64,000 nt of DNA from Spirometra erinaceieuropaei (GCA_902702965.1 CACRXP010000029.1:690697-754696); one strand, 5' to 3'; positions 1-9,929 are shown, counted from the stretch's first letter. Program-made: numbers and translations. The notes: generated from the sequence alone by a model not told the origin.

Positions 1-740
1 GTAGTCCTGTTAAAAATCAGATTCGATAAAAATAAGGAATCTGGATTTGGTCGCGTGCCGACTAAATGTTAAATCCCTGTCACCGCCTGTTTTTTCGACT
101 AGAGTGGAAAGGAGTCCTTGTTATTTAACTGCAAAAGGGATTGACCGAGCTATGTAAAAAGGTGGGGTTGAGCGTTTTAACAAAACCCGCAGAAAGAATT
201 GAGAAACTGCCTATTAGGCCTCGGAAGAAGGAGAACGTTGAGTCCTATCACGGCAGCTAAGGGGGGCTGTTATCCACCCGGCACACAGACCAATGGGACT
301 AACAGGAACTATAGCGGCGGAAATATAAAATAGCCTCATTCGTACGAAGCTTATACTTGGCTAATATGAGAGCTGAAATGAACTTCCATTTTCTGATTTG
401 GTGTGCGTTGGAAATAATAAGTCGTTTTCTTCTGCAATGGGACGACTGACGAGTGTGGGGATTCGTTTTCCCAGACTGACACGGTAACTTCTGCCAGGAG
501 AGCCTTAAGCCTGTACTAAGGTGCGTGACCTTCTTAGGAGACATTGCACTTGTGGAAGGATGCCGTGAGAGAGGCAGTCGAAAGCTGCGAAAGGAACAAC
601 AACGTGCAGATGAATACTGAACCGGGTGGACGGGGGAGGGGGGGTTGTGCCGAGAGATCGCTTACCCGAGCTCCCAGTTTTGGAAAAAAGGCAAAAACAC
701 GACTTACCCTGACAGTACACCTCACCCCAACATAATAACT
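1..740. other. Non-coding stretch, no supported gene
   Basis: Only short ORFs on both strands with no recognisable domain and no convincing splice context. The longest (about 80 codons) overlap one another in opposite frames, as expected by chance. I see no repeat shared with the rest of the window here. Confidence 0.5.
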
Positions 741-744
741 GACA

Positions 745-870
745 CAAATAGCCGACGATACACCTAAGACCTAACCCTAATACCGACCATAAGTCCTACC
801 CTAAGCTCTGCCTTGAAACAGCAAATCATACCCTCACTCGAAGTTTAACCCTGACAGAGTAAAAAACAAA
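745..870. repeat. Degenerate telomere-like CCCTAA repeats
   Basis: Irregularly spaced words such as CCTAACCCTAA, CCTACCCTAAG and TTTAACCCTGA recur over about 120 bases. TTAGGG is the usual animal telomere unit; here it is decayed and internal, and no inverted ends like those of the copy at 5701-6099 were found. Confidence 0.5.
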
Positions 871-980
871 AACCAATCAACCAATAAAATAGCAGATTAA
901 ATAACGGAAGCTCTTGAAAACTCCACTCAAATGACAGGCAGCACAAAAGGCAGCAAGGTTGTGATTTTTTGAAGAAGACA

Positions 981-1293
981 CGATCGCCGGGACAAGAGCT
1001 TTATTAGCCTGACGTTTCGGATTCCTGCTCGAATCCATCATCAGAGACATAAGCAGATAAGGGTGGTTCATGCACATGTGGCTGCAGTATTTATAGGATG
1101 CAGTAGCCATGCCACCGCATACCTATGAATGTTCACGGCTCCCTCCCCTTCATCAGGGATCGTTGCACGTGCGTGATGGTCGATATTCGCGTCGTTAATT
1201 GCTGCAATTTCATCACGTGCGGTGGATGTTGGTGTGATGATTGCTCGACCATCTGACGCGCTGACCCGGGTGTTGGGGAGAGTGTTCATCAGG
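981..1293 (-). repeat. Inverted 5' copy of the PLE 3' tail
   Basis: Reverse complement of 1999-2312 with few differences. It stops abruptly where PLE coding sequence begins in the sense direction, so the junction at about 1291 is the join between the inverted and sense parts. It lacks the last ~42 bases of the tail (2313-2354). Confidence 0.9.
998..1054 (-). ncRNA. Hammerhead ribozyme, minimal type I (inverted copy)
   Basis: Exact reverse-complement counterpart of the hammerhead at 2239-2295: CTGATGA core, 6-bp stem II, GAAAC, and GTC at the predicted cleavage site. It points away from the PLE coding sequence. Confidence 0.75.
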
Positions 1294-2140
1294 CATCGTA
1301 CTGAACTTCAACAGCAACCACCCAATCAGTCACAAACGCAGTTGTGTAAGGACGCTCTATCGGCGTGTCGAAACACACTGCAGTGAGCCGGAAGACAAGA
1401 TTGCTGAACTACAATACCTCCGACGGGTATTCAAAGCCAATGGCTACCCGAGCAACTTTGTCAACCGGTGCATACGCAAAATGGACGAAAGGCCTAACCG
1501 CAGGGACACCAAAGTTTGGCGAGCGCTTCTATATGTCAAGAACGTTTCGGAAGCTCTTGGCCGCCTTCTCGCATCGCTGGGGATTGGAGTTGCACACAGG
1601 CCAGAGGCAACCATCAGGCGTCAACTGATGAAACCAAAAGACCCACTGCCACGGCAAGAAACGTCTGGAGTCGTTTATCGGATCTGGTGCAGTTGTGGAC
1701 AAAGCAACTACGTCGGAGAAACCGGAAGACAGCTCCGAACGCGAATGGCCGAACACGCTTCAGCAGTGCGGAGAAATGACGCCAGCTCTCAATTTGCGGC
1801 TCATTCGACGGGTTCCGGCAACACATTCAAATTTGACGAGGCCGAAATTCTCGCAAGAGGTGACAACCGCGTGAGCCGGGAGCTGCTTGAGTCATGGTTC
1901 ACTGGCCCCCAGTCTATTAACAAGTGCAATGATCTTCCCATTCAAGACAGCGTGCTGAGACTTCGTCTAGGCGGAGAAATTGGCCACGCGGGGAGCGCCC
2001 TGATGAACACTCTTCCCAACAGCCGGGTCAGCGCGTCAGATGGTCGAGCAATCATCACACCAACATCCAACGCACGTGATGAAATTGCAGCAATTAACGA
2101 CGCGAATATCGACCATCACGCCACGTGCAACGATCCCTGA
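1292..2140 (+). pseudogene. PLE reverse transcriptase C-terminus plus GIY-YIG endonuclease (5'-truncated ORF)
   Basis: One open frame of about 282 codons without an internal stop, beginning at the truncation point rather than at a start codon. Residues 1-60 carry the segment typical of the PLE RT-endonuclease linker (LNFNSNHPISHKRSC, then TLYRRVETHCSEPEDKI). From about residue 120 comes the GIY-YIG domain: GVVYRIWCSCGQSNYVGETG, a downstream arginine in TGRQLRTRM, and the acidic SRELLESWF segment, followed by the PLE-typical KCNDLP. In PLEs this nuclease nicks the target to prime reverse transcription. All catalytic RT motifs lie upstream of the truncation and are missing, so the copy cannot move by itself. 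The frame ends at TGA 2138-2140. Confidence 0.85.
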
Positions 2141-2238
2141 TGAAGGGGAGGGAGCCGTGAACATTCATAGGTATGCGGTGGCATGGCTACTGCATCCTAT
2201 AAATACTGCAGCCACATGTGCATGAACCACCCTTATCT

Positions 2239-2295
2239 GCTTATGTCTCTGATGATGGATTCGAGCAGGAATCCGAAACGTCAGGCTAATAAAGC
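2239..2295 (+). ncRNA. Hammerhead ribozyme, minimal type I, in PLE tail
   Basis: Seen: CTGATGA at 2249-2255; stem II GGATTC/GAATCC closing a GAGCAG loop; GAAAC at 2275-2279; GTC at 2280-2282, with predicted self-cleavage after C2282. Stem I forms from GTCT (2245-2248) with AGGC (2283-2286) and GCTT (2239-2242) with AAGC (2292-2295), separated by an internal loop. Stem III is only the AC/GU pairs without a loop. Known: PLEs carry such minimal type I hammerheads, thought to act best as dimers. Activity here is inferred from the intact core. Confidence 0.8.
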
Positions 2296-2499
2296 TCTTG
2301 TCCCGGCGATCGTGACAAGACTGCTTCCTGGGACTCGTCTTTTCGGTTCTATTGGCAAGGTTGTGATTATTTAGGAAAACAGGGAAAAAGACGGGGGTGT
2401 TAAAAAAGTGGAGAATCTACGAAATAACAGCGAATAATACATTTGCAGCATCTGTGCGCAATATGTTTAGCAGAGTGTAAACGATCATGTATACTGGAA

Positions 2500-2702
2500 T
2501 CAAGTTGATGTTTATAGTTCTGGTTGGCATTTAACAGGTAAGTACCCGGGCGGCTCTTAAAAACACTAACCGTAGAGGAACACACGACATACGTTGTTAA
2601 AGAATTCCACTGACGAATGACTCCCTGAGGAGGGCCGATTGGCGTGGCACAGTCCTCTTTAAGTTGGCAATCCTGTCGTCTGGGATCCGCCGCTGGTGCC
2701 AT
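2500..2702 (-). pseudogene. CR1-like LINE C-terminal fragment
   Basis: Minus-strand frame containing VIRQWNSLTTYVVCSSTVSV followed by FKSR, the pattern seen at the C-terminus of CR1-type LINE polyproteins elsewhere in this window (compare HRVIGAWNGPPDAV at about 42290). No RT motifs remain. Boundaries are approximate. Confidence 0.5.
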
Positions 2703-3001
2703 TCTAAAAGGATTTTCCTATTTTACATCAAGATCAAGCCCCCCTTCCCCCCCCCATAGCAGCTGAGATTTTCCTACAAGGTCACCCCTGTTCTGCCTGT
2801 AGAGCGAGGGTGGAGGTCAGACGCTGCTCCTACGTCGAATGTTCGAGTTCAAGAACAACCCTTGCAGCACGTCATTGTACAGTGTCAAGAATACTCACGT
2901 CTTTCTGAAGGTACGGTCGTCAAGTCTGCGCCAAGGTCGTAGGCAAGGGTACCCCTGTTCAACGCGCACTTTGCGCGGGTTGTACTTGTGTGCAGGTTTG
3001 T
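2703..3001. other. Spacer, no gene seen
   Basis: Contains short pyrimidine runs, including a poly-C tract near 2738-2756. No conserved ORF or repeat recognised. Confidence 0.4.
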
Positions 3002-3003
3002 TA

Positions 3004-4104
3004 CAGTAGGTGAGCTACCTACCGAAATGTCAACCAAAAATCCGAAATGGATTTTCGTTTCCAGAAGAGTAATTAGGTGGGGATGGAAAACTGGTCAGCC
3101 TGCAACATAATTCTATGATATTTCAGTTACCGCTGGATGCCGGCTTCTGAAAAAACTTCCTTCCGGCTGCATGCAAAAACCACACTCGGTAAAAAATGAT
3201 TGCTTAAGTAGCATGAATTTTTCTCATTGATTTCCGATGCTCTGAAAGTCCAATTACATTTCATGGAAAACATGCATACCAATATTCATTCTTATGCTCA
3301 TTCGGTAGAAAAATAACGTCTCCTTCCAATTTTATACTCGGTTGGGTAGAATTCGGTTTTCAAAAAATTTTCCAATTCCTGAATAATTTTGAATCCGCAT
3401 TACCGTTACACTTGGATTCTGGGTTTCGAAACTACAAGCCCTAAATCGTTTCGCGTATGGAAAACCAGACATTTCTCTACGGTAATAAAGGGGGACCATA
3501 TAGGATTCATAAAATTGGAAACTTTTTTAAAACGGAATTATGCCCCTCCTTCGAACATACAATTAAAAGCAGTAATTATCTACCGAATGAGCAAAAGTAT
3601 GAATATTTTATGCCTGTTTTCCACGAAACCGTTACACTTGGATTCTGGGTTTCGAAACTACAAGCCCTAAATCGTTTCGCGTACGGAAAACCAGACATTT
3701 CTCTACGGTAATAAAGGGGTACCATATAGGATTCATAAAATTGGAAACTTTTTTAAAACGGAATTATGCCCCTCCTTCGAACAAACAATTAAAAGCAGTA
3801 ATTATCTACCGAATGAGCAAAAGTATGAATATTTTATGCCTGTTTTCCATGAAACATAACTGGAAATTCAGGGGCACCGAAAATCAATGAGAAAAATTCA
3901 TGCTACTTAAGTCGTCATTTTAGTGTAGTTTTGCATGCAGCGGGAAGGAAGTTCATTCGCAAGCTGGCATCCTGAGGTAACTGAAATATTATAGAATTAT
4001 GTTGCAGGCTGGCTAGTTTAACAACGCTACTTAATTAATCTTTTCGAAACGCAAACGCATTTTGGGAATTGTGGTTGACATTTCACGAGTTAGCCCACCT
4101 ACTG
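3004..4104. mobile_element. Foldback DNA element M1 (long TIRs, TA duplication)
   Basis: Begins CAGTAGGTGAGC and ends in the reverse complement of CAGTAGGTGGGC, flanked by TA at 3002-3003 and 4105-4106. The arms are near-palindromic for several hundred bases (shared blocks: GAAATGTCAACC near the tips, CTGCAACATAATTCTAT further in). No transposase is encoded. TA duplication and a CAGT tip are typical of Tc1/mariner elements, so this is most likely a non-autonomous member. The centre carries a 226-bp tandem duplication. Short ORFs at 3389-3711 lie within the repeat and are not genes. Confidence 0.8.
3403..3854. repeat. 226-bp tandem duplication inside M1
   Basis: 3403-3628 is repeated nearly exactly at 3629-3854, starting CCGTTACACTTGGATTC in both. 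The other copies of this family have the unit once, so this is a secondary duplication of M1. Confidence 0.85.
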
Positions 4105-4106
4105 TA

Positions 4107-4809
4107 CGTAGATTGACGCCTTACGAGCATAAATGGGCTCGTCGCCGGGACAATCCTCAATTCCTCGTCCAATGCACCAACACAGGAGCAGACGTTCCTT
4201 CCACCGAGTTGTTATCAGCGTTCAGATCAAGCCCCTGGGGTCCGTATTCGCAATTGGGGCGGCTGTGACTAGATCTGGTCTAGCCGGCCTCGATGATGTC
4301 ATCACGGATTGTACCTCTCCACACGCGGGACGATCAGCGACAGTAGATATGGACACCCCAACCCCTTCCCTTCTTCAGGTATGGAGACCGAGCACCGAGG
4401 GTTCAAGAGCCACTTCCGTGTGTGGACGAATTGTGTCGAGGCAGGTTTTGAGTTGGATTCATCTTCGAAGCCTCGAAATGCGCAACAATGAGCTCGTGAA
4501 GCGGACAAACCACCTCAGTCGCCCTTCTTTCTTTGATATCACCATGATGCTATAGTGAGTATGAACGGAGCAACTTGAGGCGAAGTCGGTTACCTTCATT
4601 CGGAGAGTGATCCTAAGGTAGCGCTGCTCAAGCACTATCAGCTTCACACGCACAGCCAAGCACAACAGAGGCAATTCTTCATGAAGATATCGCGACGGAT
4701 CTATGGACACATTCTAAGACCTGATAAAACCCGAGGAACAGCATCGATTAGGGAGACAAAGTCGCTCTCACATGGTTTACATGGCAACAGCCTTGGCTCG
4801 AACCATCCA
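4107..4809. other. Non-coding stretch between foldback elements
   Basis: Several overlapping ORFs of 60-140 codons occur in both directions without a recognised motif. Nothing distinguishes one of them as a gene. Confidence 0.4.
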
Positions 4810-6153
4810 CAGTAGGTGGGATAACTCATGAACTGTCAACCGAAATCCCGAAATGCGTTTCCGCTTCAAAAAAGATTGTAACATAATTCTATAATAATTC
4901 AGTTATCTCAGGATCCCGGCTATCGAGCAAACATCCTTTCGGCTGCATGAAAAATCACACTCTGTAAAAAGGACAACTTGAGTAGCATGATATTTTCTGG
5001 ATAATTTTCGATGCCCTTAAAAATTCAACTATATTTCATAGAAAATATTCATAAAAATATTAATTCTTTTGCTCATTCGGTGGAAAATTACGTCTTCTTC
5101 CAATTTCATACTCAAAGTAAGGGTATCATTCGGTTTTGAAAAAGTTTCTAATTGTGAGACTGTTTAATGCCTTGAAATGGCCGTTCACAAAAGCCGTCTC
5201 CGCATTTACCAAAGGGGCTTTTAAAGTTAACAAATTCACTACTAAATTTTATAAATCCCACATGGTTTCCTCTCAATACCATAGAGCAAAGCATGGTTTT
5301 CCGTACGCGGAAAACATATAGCTTGTAGTTTGGAAACCCTGAATAGAAGTGTAAAAGCAGGTCGTGTTCAAAAATATTCGGGAATTAGAAAAGTTTTTGA
5401 AACTCGAATTATGCCCTTCCTATGAGTATCAACTTGGAAGAAGACGTAGTTTTCTACCGACTGAGCAGAAGAATGAATATTTTTATGCATGTTATCAATA
5501 AAATATAGCTGAATTTTTAAGGGCATCGGAAGTTAATGAGAAAAATGCATGCTACTTGACCATTCATTTTTCACAGACCATGGTTTTTTTTATGCTGGCG
5601 ATAAGAAGTTCACTCGAAAGCCGGCATCCTGACGTAACTGAATAATTATAGAATTACGATGCATTATTATTAGTTTTACAAACCTACTTAATAAAACCTC
5701 GGCTTTATCGCAGTTGGTAGCCAGGAAAGGGGAAGCGGACAGCTACCTTAACCCTAACCTCAACCGCAAACGTCAACCGTTTACCTGGACGGCAACCCTA
5801 GCCCTAACCGAAATCGTAAACGTAACTGTAGACATAGCCGTAACTGAAAAACCTAACCGTAATACTTAAACCTAATCGTACGCTCAAACCCTAACCGCAG
5901 CCCGAAAACCGAAGCCTAAAGGCATAACCCTAACCCGAAATTCGGAAACCATTAACCGGCACCCTAATCCTAACCCCAGACGTAAAACAGAAGCCAAATG
6001 GGTCAGATGTGATTATGGAACCCCACGAAATAGCCCCAGTAAACAACCCCCCCTCCGCCACCTGTAATACGGGGCCCGGCTACCAAATGCGATCTAGCCT
6101 AAATCTTTTCGAAATGAAAACGCATTTCGGGATTCCGGTTAGTCCACCTACTA
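4810..6153. mobile_element. Foldback DNA element M2, split by a nested insertion
   Basis: Left TIR from 4810 (CAGTAGGTGGGATAACTCAT); right TIR ends at 6153 followed by TA. The right TIR is interrupted: it runs to about 5696 (CCTACTTAAT), then resumes at about 6100 (TAAATCTTTTCGAAATG). The 5701-6099 segment is foreign. The left flank has CA instead of TA, probably a later mutation. No coding capacity. Confidence 0.75.
5701..6099. mobile_element. TIR element with degenerate telomere-like core, nested in M2
   Basis: The ends form an imperfect 22-bp inverted repeat: GGCT-two variable bases-ATCGCA-one variable-TTGGTAGCC at 5701-5722, and its complement at 6078-6099 (19 of 22 match). The interior (about 5750-5960) is a string of CCCTAA-like words. 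The segment at 6003-6075 is shared, inverted, with 19190-19245 and 57950-58010. The insertion site in the M2 TIR is clear, but the duplicated target is not resolvable (TAA is possible). Class of element unknown. Confidence 0.6.
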
Positions 6154-6272
6154 TACTTCGTCTGGTTGACAGCTATTAATGCCCGAGAAGTACCTTTTCC
6201 TGGACAGGAAAGCAACTTGAATTCGCGACTTCGTTCACCCACGGCAGCACTCCTTTGCACTGCTCTGCACTC

Positions 6273-7115
6273 CTGCACTCCTTTTCAATCTCCTGTAGGA
6301 AGCGTGCTCGGTAAAAAATGACTACTTAATTAGCATGTATTTTCCCATTGATTTTCGATGGTCTTGGAAATTCAAATATATTTTATAGAAACCACAAACA
6401 AAAATATGCTTTCTTTTAGTCAATCAATAGAAAATCACGTCTTCTTTATATTTTCTACTAAAGGAAGGAGTACAATTAGGTTTTAAAAAAAGTTTCCAAT
6501 TATGAGACTTTTTAAGGCCGCGATATGTCCATTCACAAAGCATCGTACCTGGCCGTTTACCATTGCTCCTCATGAAATGTACAACATAGTCCGCATCCAT
6601 TGCAAAATTTTATGGACCCTGTATGATATCTCTTTAATGACACAGAAAAATATGGGATTTTCTTTACGCGGAACGCGTGCACCTTGTAGACTGAAATCAC
6701 TAAGCGCTAATGCAACGAATGATCAGGCTCCAAATTTTTCGGCGATTAGAAAACTTTAAAACCTAATTATACTCCTTCCTTAAGTATAAAATATAAAGGA
6801 GACGTGATTTTCTATTGATTGACTAAAAGAAAGCATATTTTTGTTTGTGGTTTCTATAAAATGCATTTGAATTTCCAAGACCATCGAAAATCAATGGGAA
6901 AAATACATGCTAATTAAGTAGTCATTTTTTTACCGAGCACGCTTCCTACAGGAGATTGAAAAGGAGTGCATTTAAAAGGCGACATCGGGCCAAGTCCGAA
7001 ATGTTAATGCCTTATGATAATCAGTCTTACAACCGCGACCAAGAAATCCTTCCTAATCGAAAACGCATTTCAGAATTTCAGCTAACATTTCATGAGATAG
7101 GTCACGCACTGCAGT
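6273..7115. mobile_element. Foldback element, second family (right TIR present, left TIR lost)
   Basis: Two arms of about 240 bp (6273-6515 and 6745-6970) are inverted copies, both containing TAAAAAATGACTACTTAATT or its complement. The right end (7060-7115) matches the TIR of the element at 62014-63481 (ACATTTCATGAGATAGGTCA). The matching left tip is not found, so the copy is truncated on the left. No protein. Confidence 0.65.
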
Positions 7116-7534
7116 CTGCAGCAGTCTGGATGCAAACTCGACATAGTTAAAACCGGGTAGAACCCCTAAGAGGACCCAATTGGTGGCGTAGTTGAACAGA
7201 ATGGGCGATAAGATACAACATTTTCGAACGCTTGGGAAAGATTGTTGTGGACGAGAACTCGCACAAAGGTGCAGCGCTAGTAGGCCTCGATCATGACGAT
7301 GATTTTAGCCTCAGGGACTCATGATGGACGAAATCGAACACAGCGGCCAAGTCAACAAATCAGGCAGCCGTCGTATACTGGTAGCCATGGCTGGCAGAAC
7401 TCCAAAATATGCCCGGTCCACGCAGTCACGCCTAGCCCGGAATCCCGCTTGGTTGGACGTCGCGTCTTAGTCTCGCACACAGACTGCAATCGCCTGTGGA
7501 TACAAGTGAAAATGCAGGTGTCAGGAAACCCTTT
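7116..7534. other. Non-coding stretch
   Basis: No recognisable gene; the ORFs at 7293-7610 and 7352-7585 lie in opposite frames and show no family motif. Confidence 0.4.
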
Positions 7535-7606
7535 AAGAGGCGTGATTGCCAAAACAAGCATTCGCCCGAGATCTCGGATTTGCACTCGAACCCGCCATCA
7601 GAGACG

Positions 7607-8128
7607 GTAATCTCTGGAGTCGTTTATCGGATCTGGTGCAGTTGCGGACAAAGCAACTACGTCGGAGAAACCGGAAGACAGCTCCGAACCAGAATGACCG
7701 AACACGCTGCAGCGGTGCGGAGAAATGACGCCAGCTCTCCAGTTGCGGTTCATTCGACGAGATCCGGACACAAATTCAAATTTGGCGAGGCCGAAATTCT
7801 CGCAAGATGTGACAACCGCATGAGCCGGGAGCTACTTTAATCATGGTTTACTGGCCCCCAGTCAATTAACAAGTGCAATGAACTTCCTCTGCCATATTCG
7901 GCGCTGAGACTTCGCCTAGGCTGAGTAATTAGCCACGTGGGAAACGTGCATGTGAACACTTGTCCCAACACCAGGGTCGGTGCGTCGGATAGTCGAGCAA
8001 TCATCACACCAACATCCAACGCACGTGATGAAATTGCAGCAATTAACGACGCGAATGTCGGCCACCAAACAATTAGCACACCAAGGGCAACGATCCCGGA
8101 TGAAGGCGGGGGGGGAGGGGGGCCGTGA
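7607..8128 (+). pseudogene. PLE GIY-YIG endonuclease fragment
   Basis: Encodes GVVYRIWCSCGQSNYVGETG and the downstream TGRQLRTRMTEH block, very close to the copy at 1292-2140. A stop follows SRELL (7838-7840), another interrupts just after the LRLRLG block, and further frame damage follows, so no functional product is expected. The RT domain is absent. In an active element this domain would provide the endonuclease for target-primed integration. Confidence 0.8.
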
Positions 8129-8206
8129 ATGTTCGTAGGTATGCGGTAGCATGACGACTGTATCCTATAAATACTGCAGCCCCTTGTGCGTGAATCACCC
8201 GTATCT

Positions 8207-8265
8207 GTTGTTGTCCAAGATGAGGTGTTCGAGAAGGAATCCGAAACGTCAGGCTAATAAAGTTC
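8207..8265 (+). ncRNA. Degenerate hammerhead ribozyme
   Basis: The GAAACGTC half and stem II are kept, but the CTGATGA core reads AAGATGA, so activity is unlikely. Confidence 0.5.
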
Positions 8266-8320
8266 TTGTCCCAGCGATCGTGTTTCCTTCTTCAAGTAAC
8301 GATTCAGATTTGGGCAGGTA

Positions 8321-8780
8321 ATGCATTAAGTGCAACTATCTGCGATGAATGCGGAAGTCGTCATACTTGGTGGGTATGCAGTGGCACAATAACCGTATCT
8401 TAAGAACACCACAAACATATGTTTACTACTTTTGTCCAATGCTGAGCGAATGACTAGGTCGAGTGTGAATTCGAAGCAGCGGGAGGAAGCAAATCACTGT
8501 TCAGACGGTGGCGTCTCCTTTCCAGGTTCATGACGATAAAAAGTTGGCCGCCCTCTCCAAGTGCTCGCTATTCACCAGCCTATCCCAAATGCACATCGAC
8601 CATGATCCATCCTCTGCCTTCCCTACTCTGTCGCATTTATCGAGGGGGACCACAAACGACAGTCAACTCGTCTGATGACGGTCTGCTGAGTCATGAACTC
8701 AGAAACGCGGGAAAAGTCTCAACCGGACATTTTTCGACAGGACTGTTCAGCCGTCGCATCCAATAATGTCCACATTGAGC
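8321..8780. other. Non-coding stretch
   Basis: No ORF with a recognisable domain; the 78-codon frame at 8530 is unsupported. Confidence 0.4.
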
Positions 8781-8784
8781 TCCA

Positions 8785-8950
8785 CAGCAAAGCGGGAGGG
8801 GAACAGACACAGTGAATTGAGCGTGAACCAGTTTATGGTGAGAGTGGACTTGCGCAGAATCCACCACACCCTACCCTCCTCCTCCTCCCCACGTGGGCCC
8901 GGTGTCAAGACATGGTCAAGAAAACCGGAGGTGACTGAGGGTTGAGCATT
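8785..8950 (-). repeat. LINE 3'-end-like repeat (minus orientation)
   Basis: Shares GTGGACTTGCGCAGAATC-type and GCCCGGTGTCAAGAC-type blocks with 18370-18560 and, inverted, with the 3' region of the LINE at 29840-32720 (32480-32600). Diverged and short. Confidence 0.55.
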
Positions 8951-9048
8951 CTTCAATCTACAGAAATCGGCCTTAAGAGGGACTGCATCGGTGTGTCGAA
9001 GTGAAACAGCAGGCATGTGATATGCAGTTTCAAAAGAAGTTTACCCAC

Positions 9049-9770
9049 CAGGAGGCGGCTCGTCCTTAACAACGCGAATTGCCAGAACTCGAGAGAGATT
9101 CGGGTGGGGCGGCAACCGCGCACAGTGCGTCACCCGAGAGGAGATACGATTGGCAATGGAGGCATTGGGATCCACGACGTTGGCGTTAAAGATCCACTCG
9201 GTGAGCTGTAGAGGAGCACCCGTGTGTTGACAGAAGGCCGGAAAGCGCGAACGCATAGGGAAGGGATGATGAGCGCTGGTGATTGAGCGCCTAAAACGAG
9301 GCGAACAAAACGCATGTGAGAACAGATGAAAACTGAAGGCAGTTCCTCGATGTAAAAACGCTCTAGTTAAGTCTCAGACTATATTACTCGGCCAGGATAC
9401 GTAGGTAAGAACTTACGGAGGCAGATGGGGTCCATCTGAACAGTGTCCCCTAATGGTCTTAATAGTGCTACCGCCAACGGCAGCCTGTTGGTTACTGATG
9501 TCCTCGGAGGTAGAGCGATGACGAGAACGTTCACCAGCTCGTCCAGAACTCACACTGGGTGTCAGTTTAGCCCTGGGTCGTGCGAAGACCAGTGATGCCA
9601 CGCCAGAGTGGCGTTCGATGGGGCAGGTCTGATCTGCTTCAGGAGCCTCCGCCGACGATACCGGTGCTGAGAGTTGATGGTGACGGTTTCGAGCGGCGTC
9701 TTTGGGACGAACCTGTGACTGTCCCTCAAACTGGTGGTGGCGATGATCCAGCTGCATCTGCGTCACTTCG
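9049..9770 (-). CDS. Candidate two-exon stretch of an unrecognised host gene
   Basis: Minus-strand exon 1, about 9770-9417, stays open for 118 codons and ends at a consensus donor (CC|GTAAGT, 9416-9411). Exon 2, 9290-9049, starts after a pyrimidine-rich TTCGCCTCGTTTTAG acceptor and ends at a G|GTGGGT donor. The 126-nt intron joins a phase-2 end to a matching phase, keeping the frame open (…GPHLP-P-RSITSAHHPF…). Exon 1 is rich in S, R, Q and H and probably disordered; exon 2 contains LTEWIFNANVVDPNASIANR, which looks like folded protein. I do not recognise the family. The upstream boundary is uncertain, and no start or stop exon was found. It could still be a chance frame, but matching phases with strong splice signals argue for a real gene. 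Confidence 0.45.
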
Positions 9771-9808
9771 CTGCTCCACGCAGATGGCGGAAGGACAGAT
9801 GAATGATT

Positions 9809-9926
9809 ATATATATATATATATGGACGGAAACTAGAAAAGTTAAGGATTGGTGCTGACAGCAGTCGGCACAGATGACTAATGCGTGGCTGGGTATGTC
9901 TCCCGTGTGTGTGTGTGTGCGTGTGC
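9809..9926. repeat. Microsatellites (TA)n and (GT)n
   Basis: A TA run at about 9809-9824 and a GT run with one interruption at about 9905-9926. They create low-complexity IYIY and THTH frames upstream of the exon candidate. Confidence 0.85.
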
Positions 9927-9929
9927 GAA

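Larger units (their letters stand above)
953..2368 (+). mobile_element. Penelope-like element (PLE), 5'-truncated, with inverted tail copy and target duplication
   Basis: The sense part (about 1291-2354) encodes the end of a PLE reverse transcriptase, a GIY-YIG endonuclease and the 3' non-coding tail. Its 5' end is fused to an inverted copy of its own tail (981-1293 against 1999-2312, nearly identical). The whole is bracketed by the same 14-base word, GCAAGGTTGTGATT, at 953-966 and 2355-2368. Another PLE tail in this window (48535-48570) ends in a similar TATTGGCA, so the first three bases of the word may belong to the element and the true duplication may be 11-14 bp. An inverted 5' fragment is a known feature of Penelope insertions. 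The near identity of the arms suggests a fairly recent insertion. Confidence 0.88.
7535..8320 (+). mobile_element. Decayed Penelope-like element with short inverted 5' tail
   Basis: Sense PLE sequence (GIY-YIG domain through tail) starts at about 7607. Immediately upstream, 7535-7604 reads as an inverted, diverged PLE tail fragment (the complement of a CTGATGG...GGTTCGAGTGCAAATCCGAG hammerhead-like stretch). The arrangement matches the copy at 953-2368. The tail ends with AAAGTTCTTGTCCCAGCGAT near 8260-8279. No clear target duplication. Confidence 0.75.

Noticed and set aside
3389..3711. Two overlapping ORFs of 84-93 codons
   Set aside because: They follow the 226-bp duplication of a non-coding foldback element.
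8670..8705. Additional hammerhead at the CTGATGA near 8678
   Set aside because: No GAAAC partner or cleavage site at a compatible distance.
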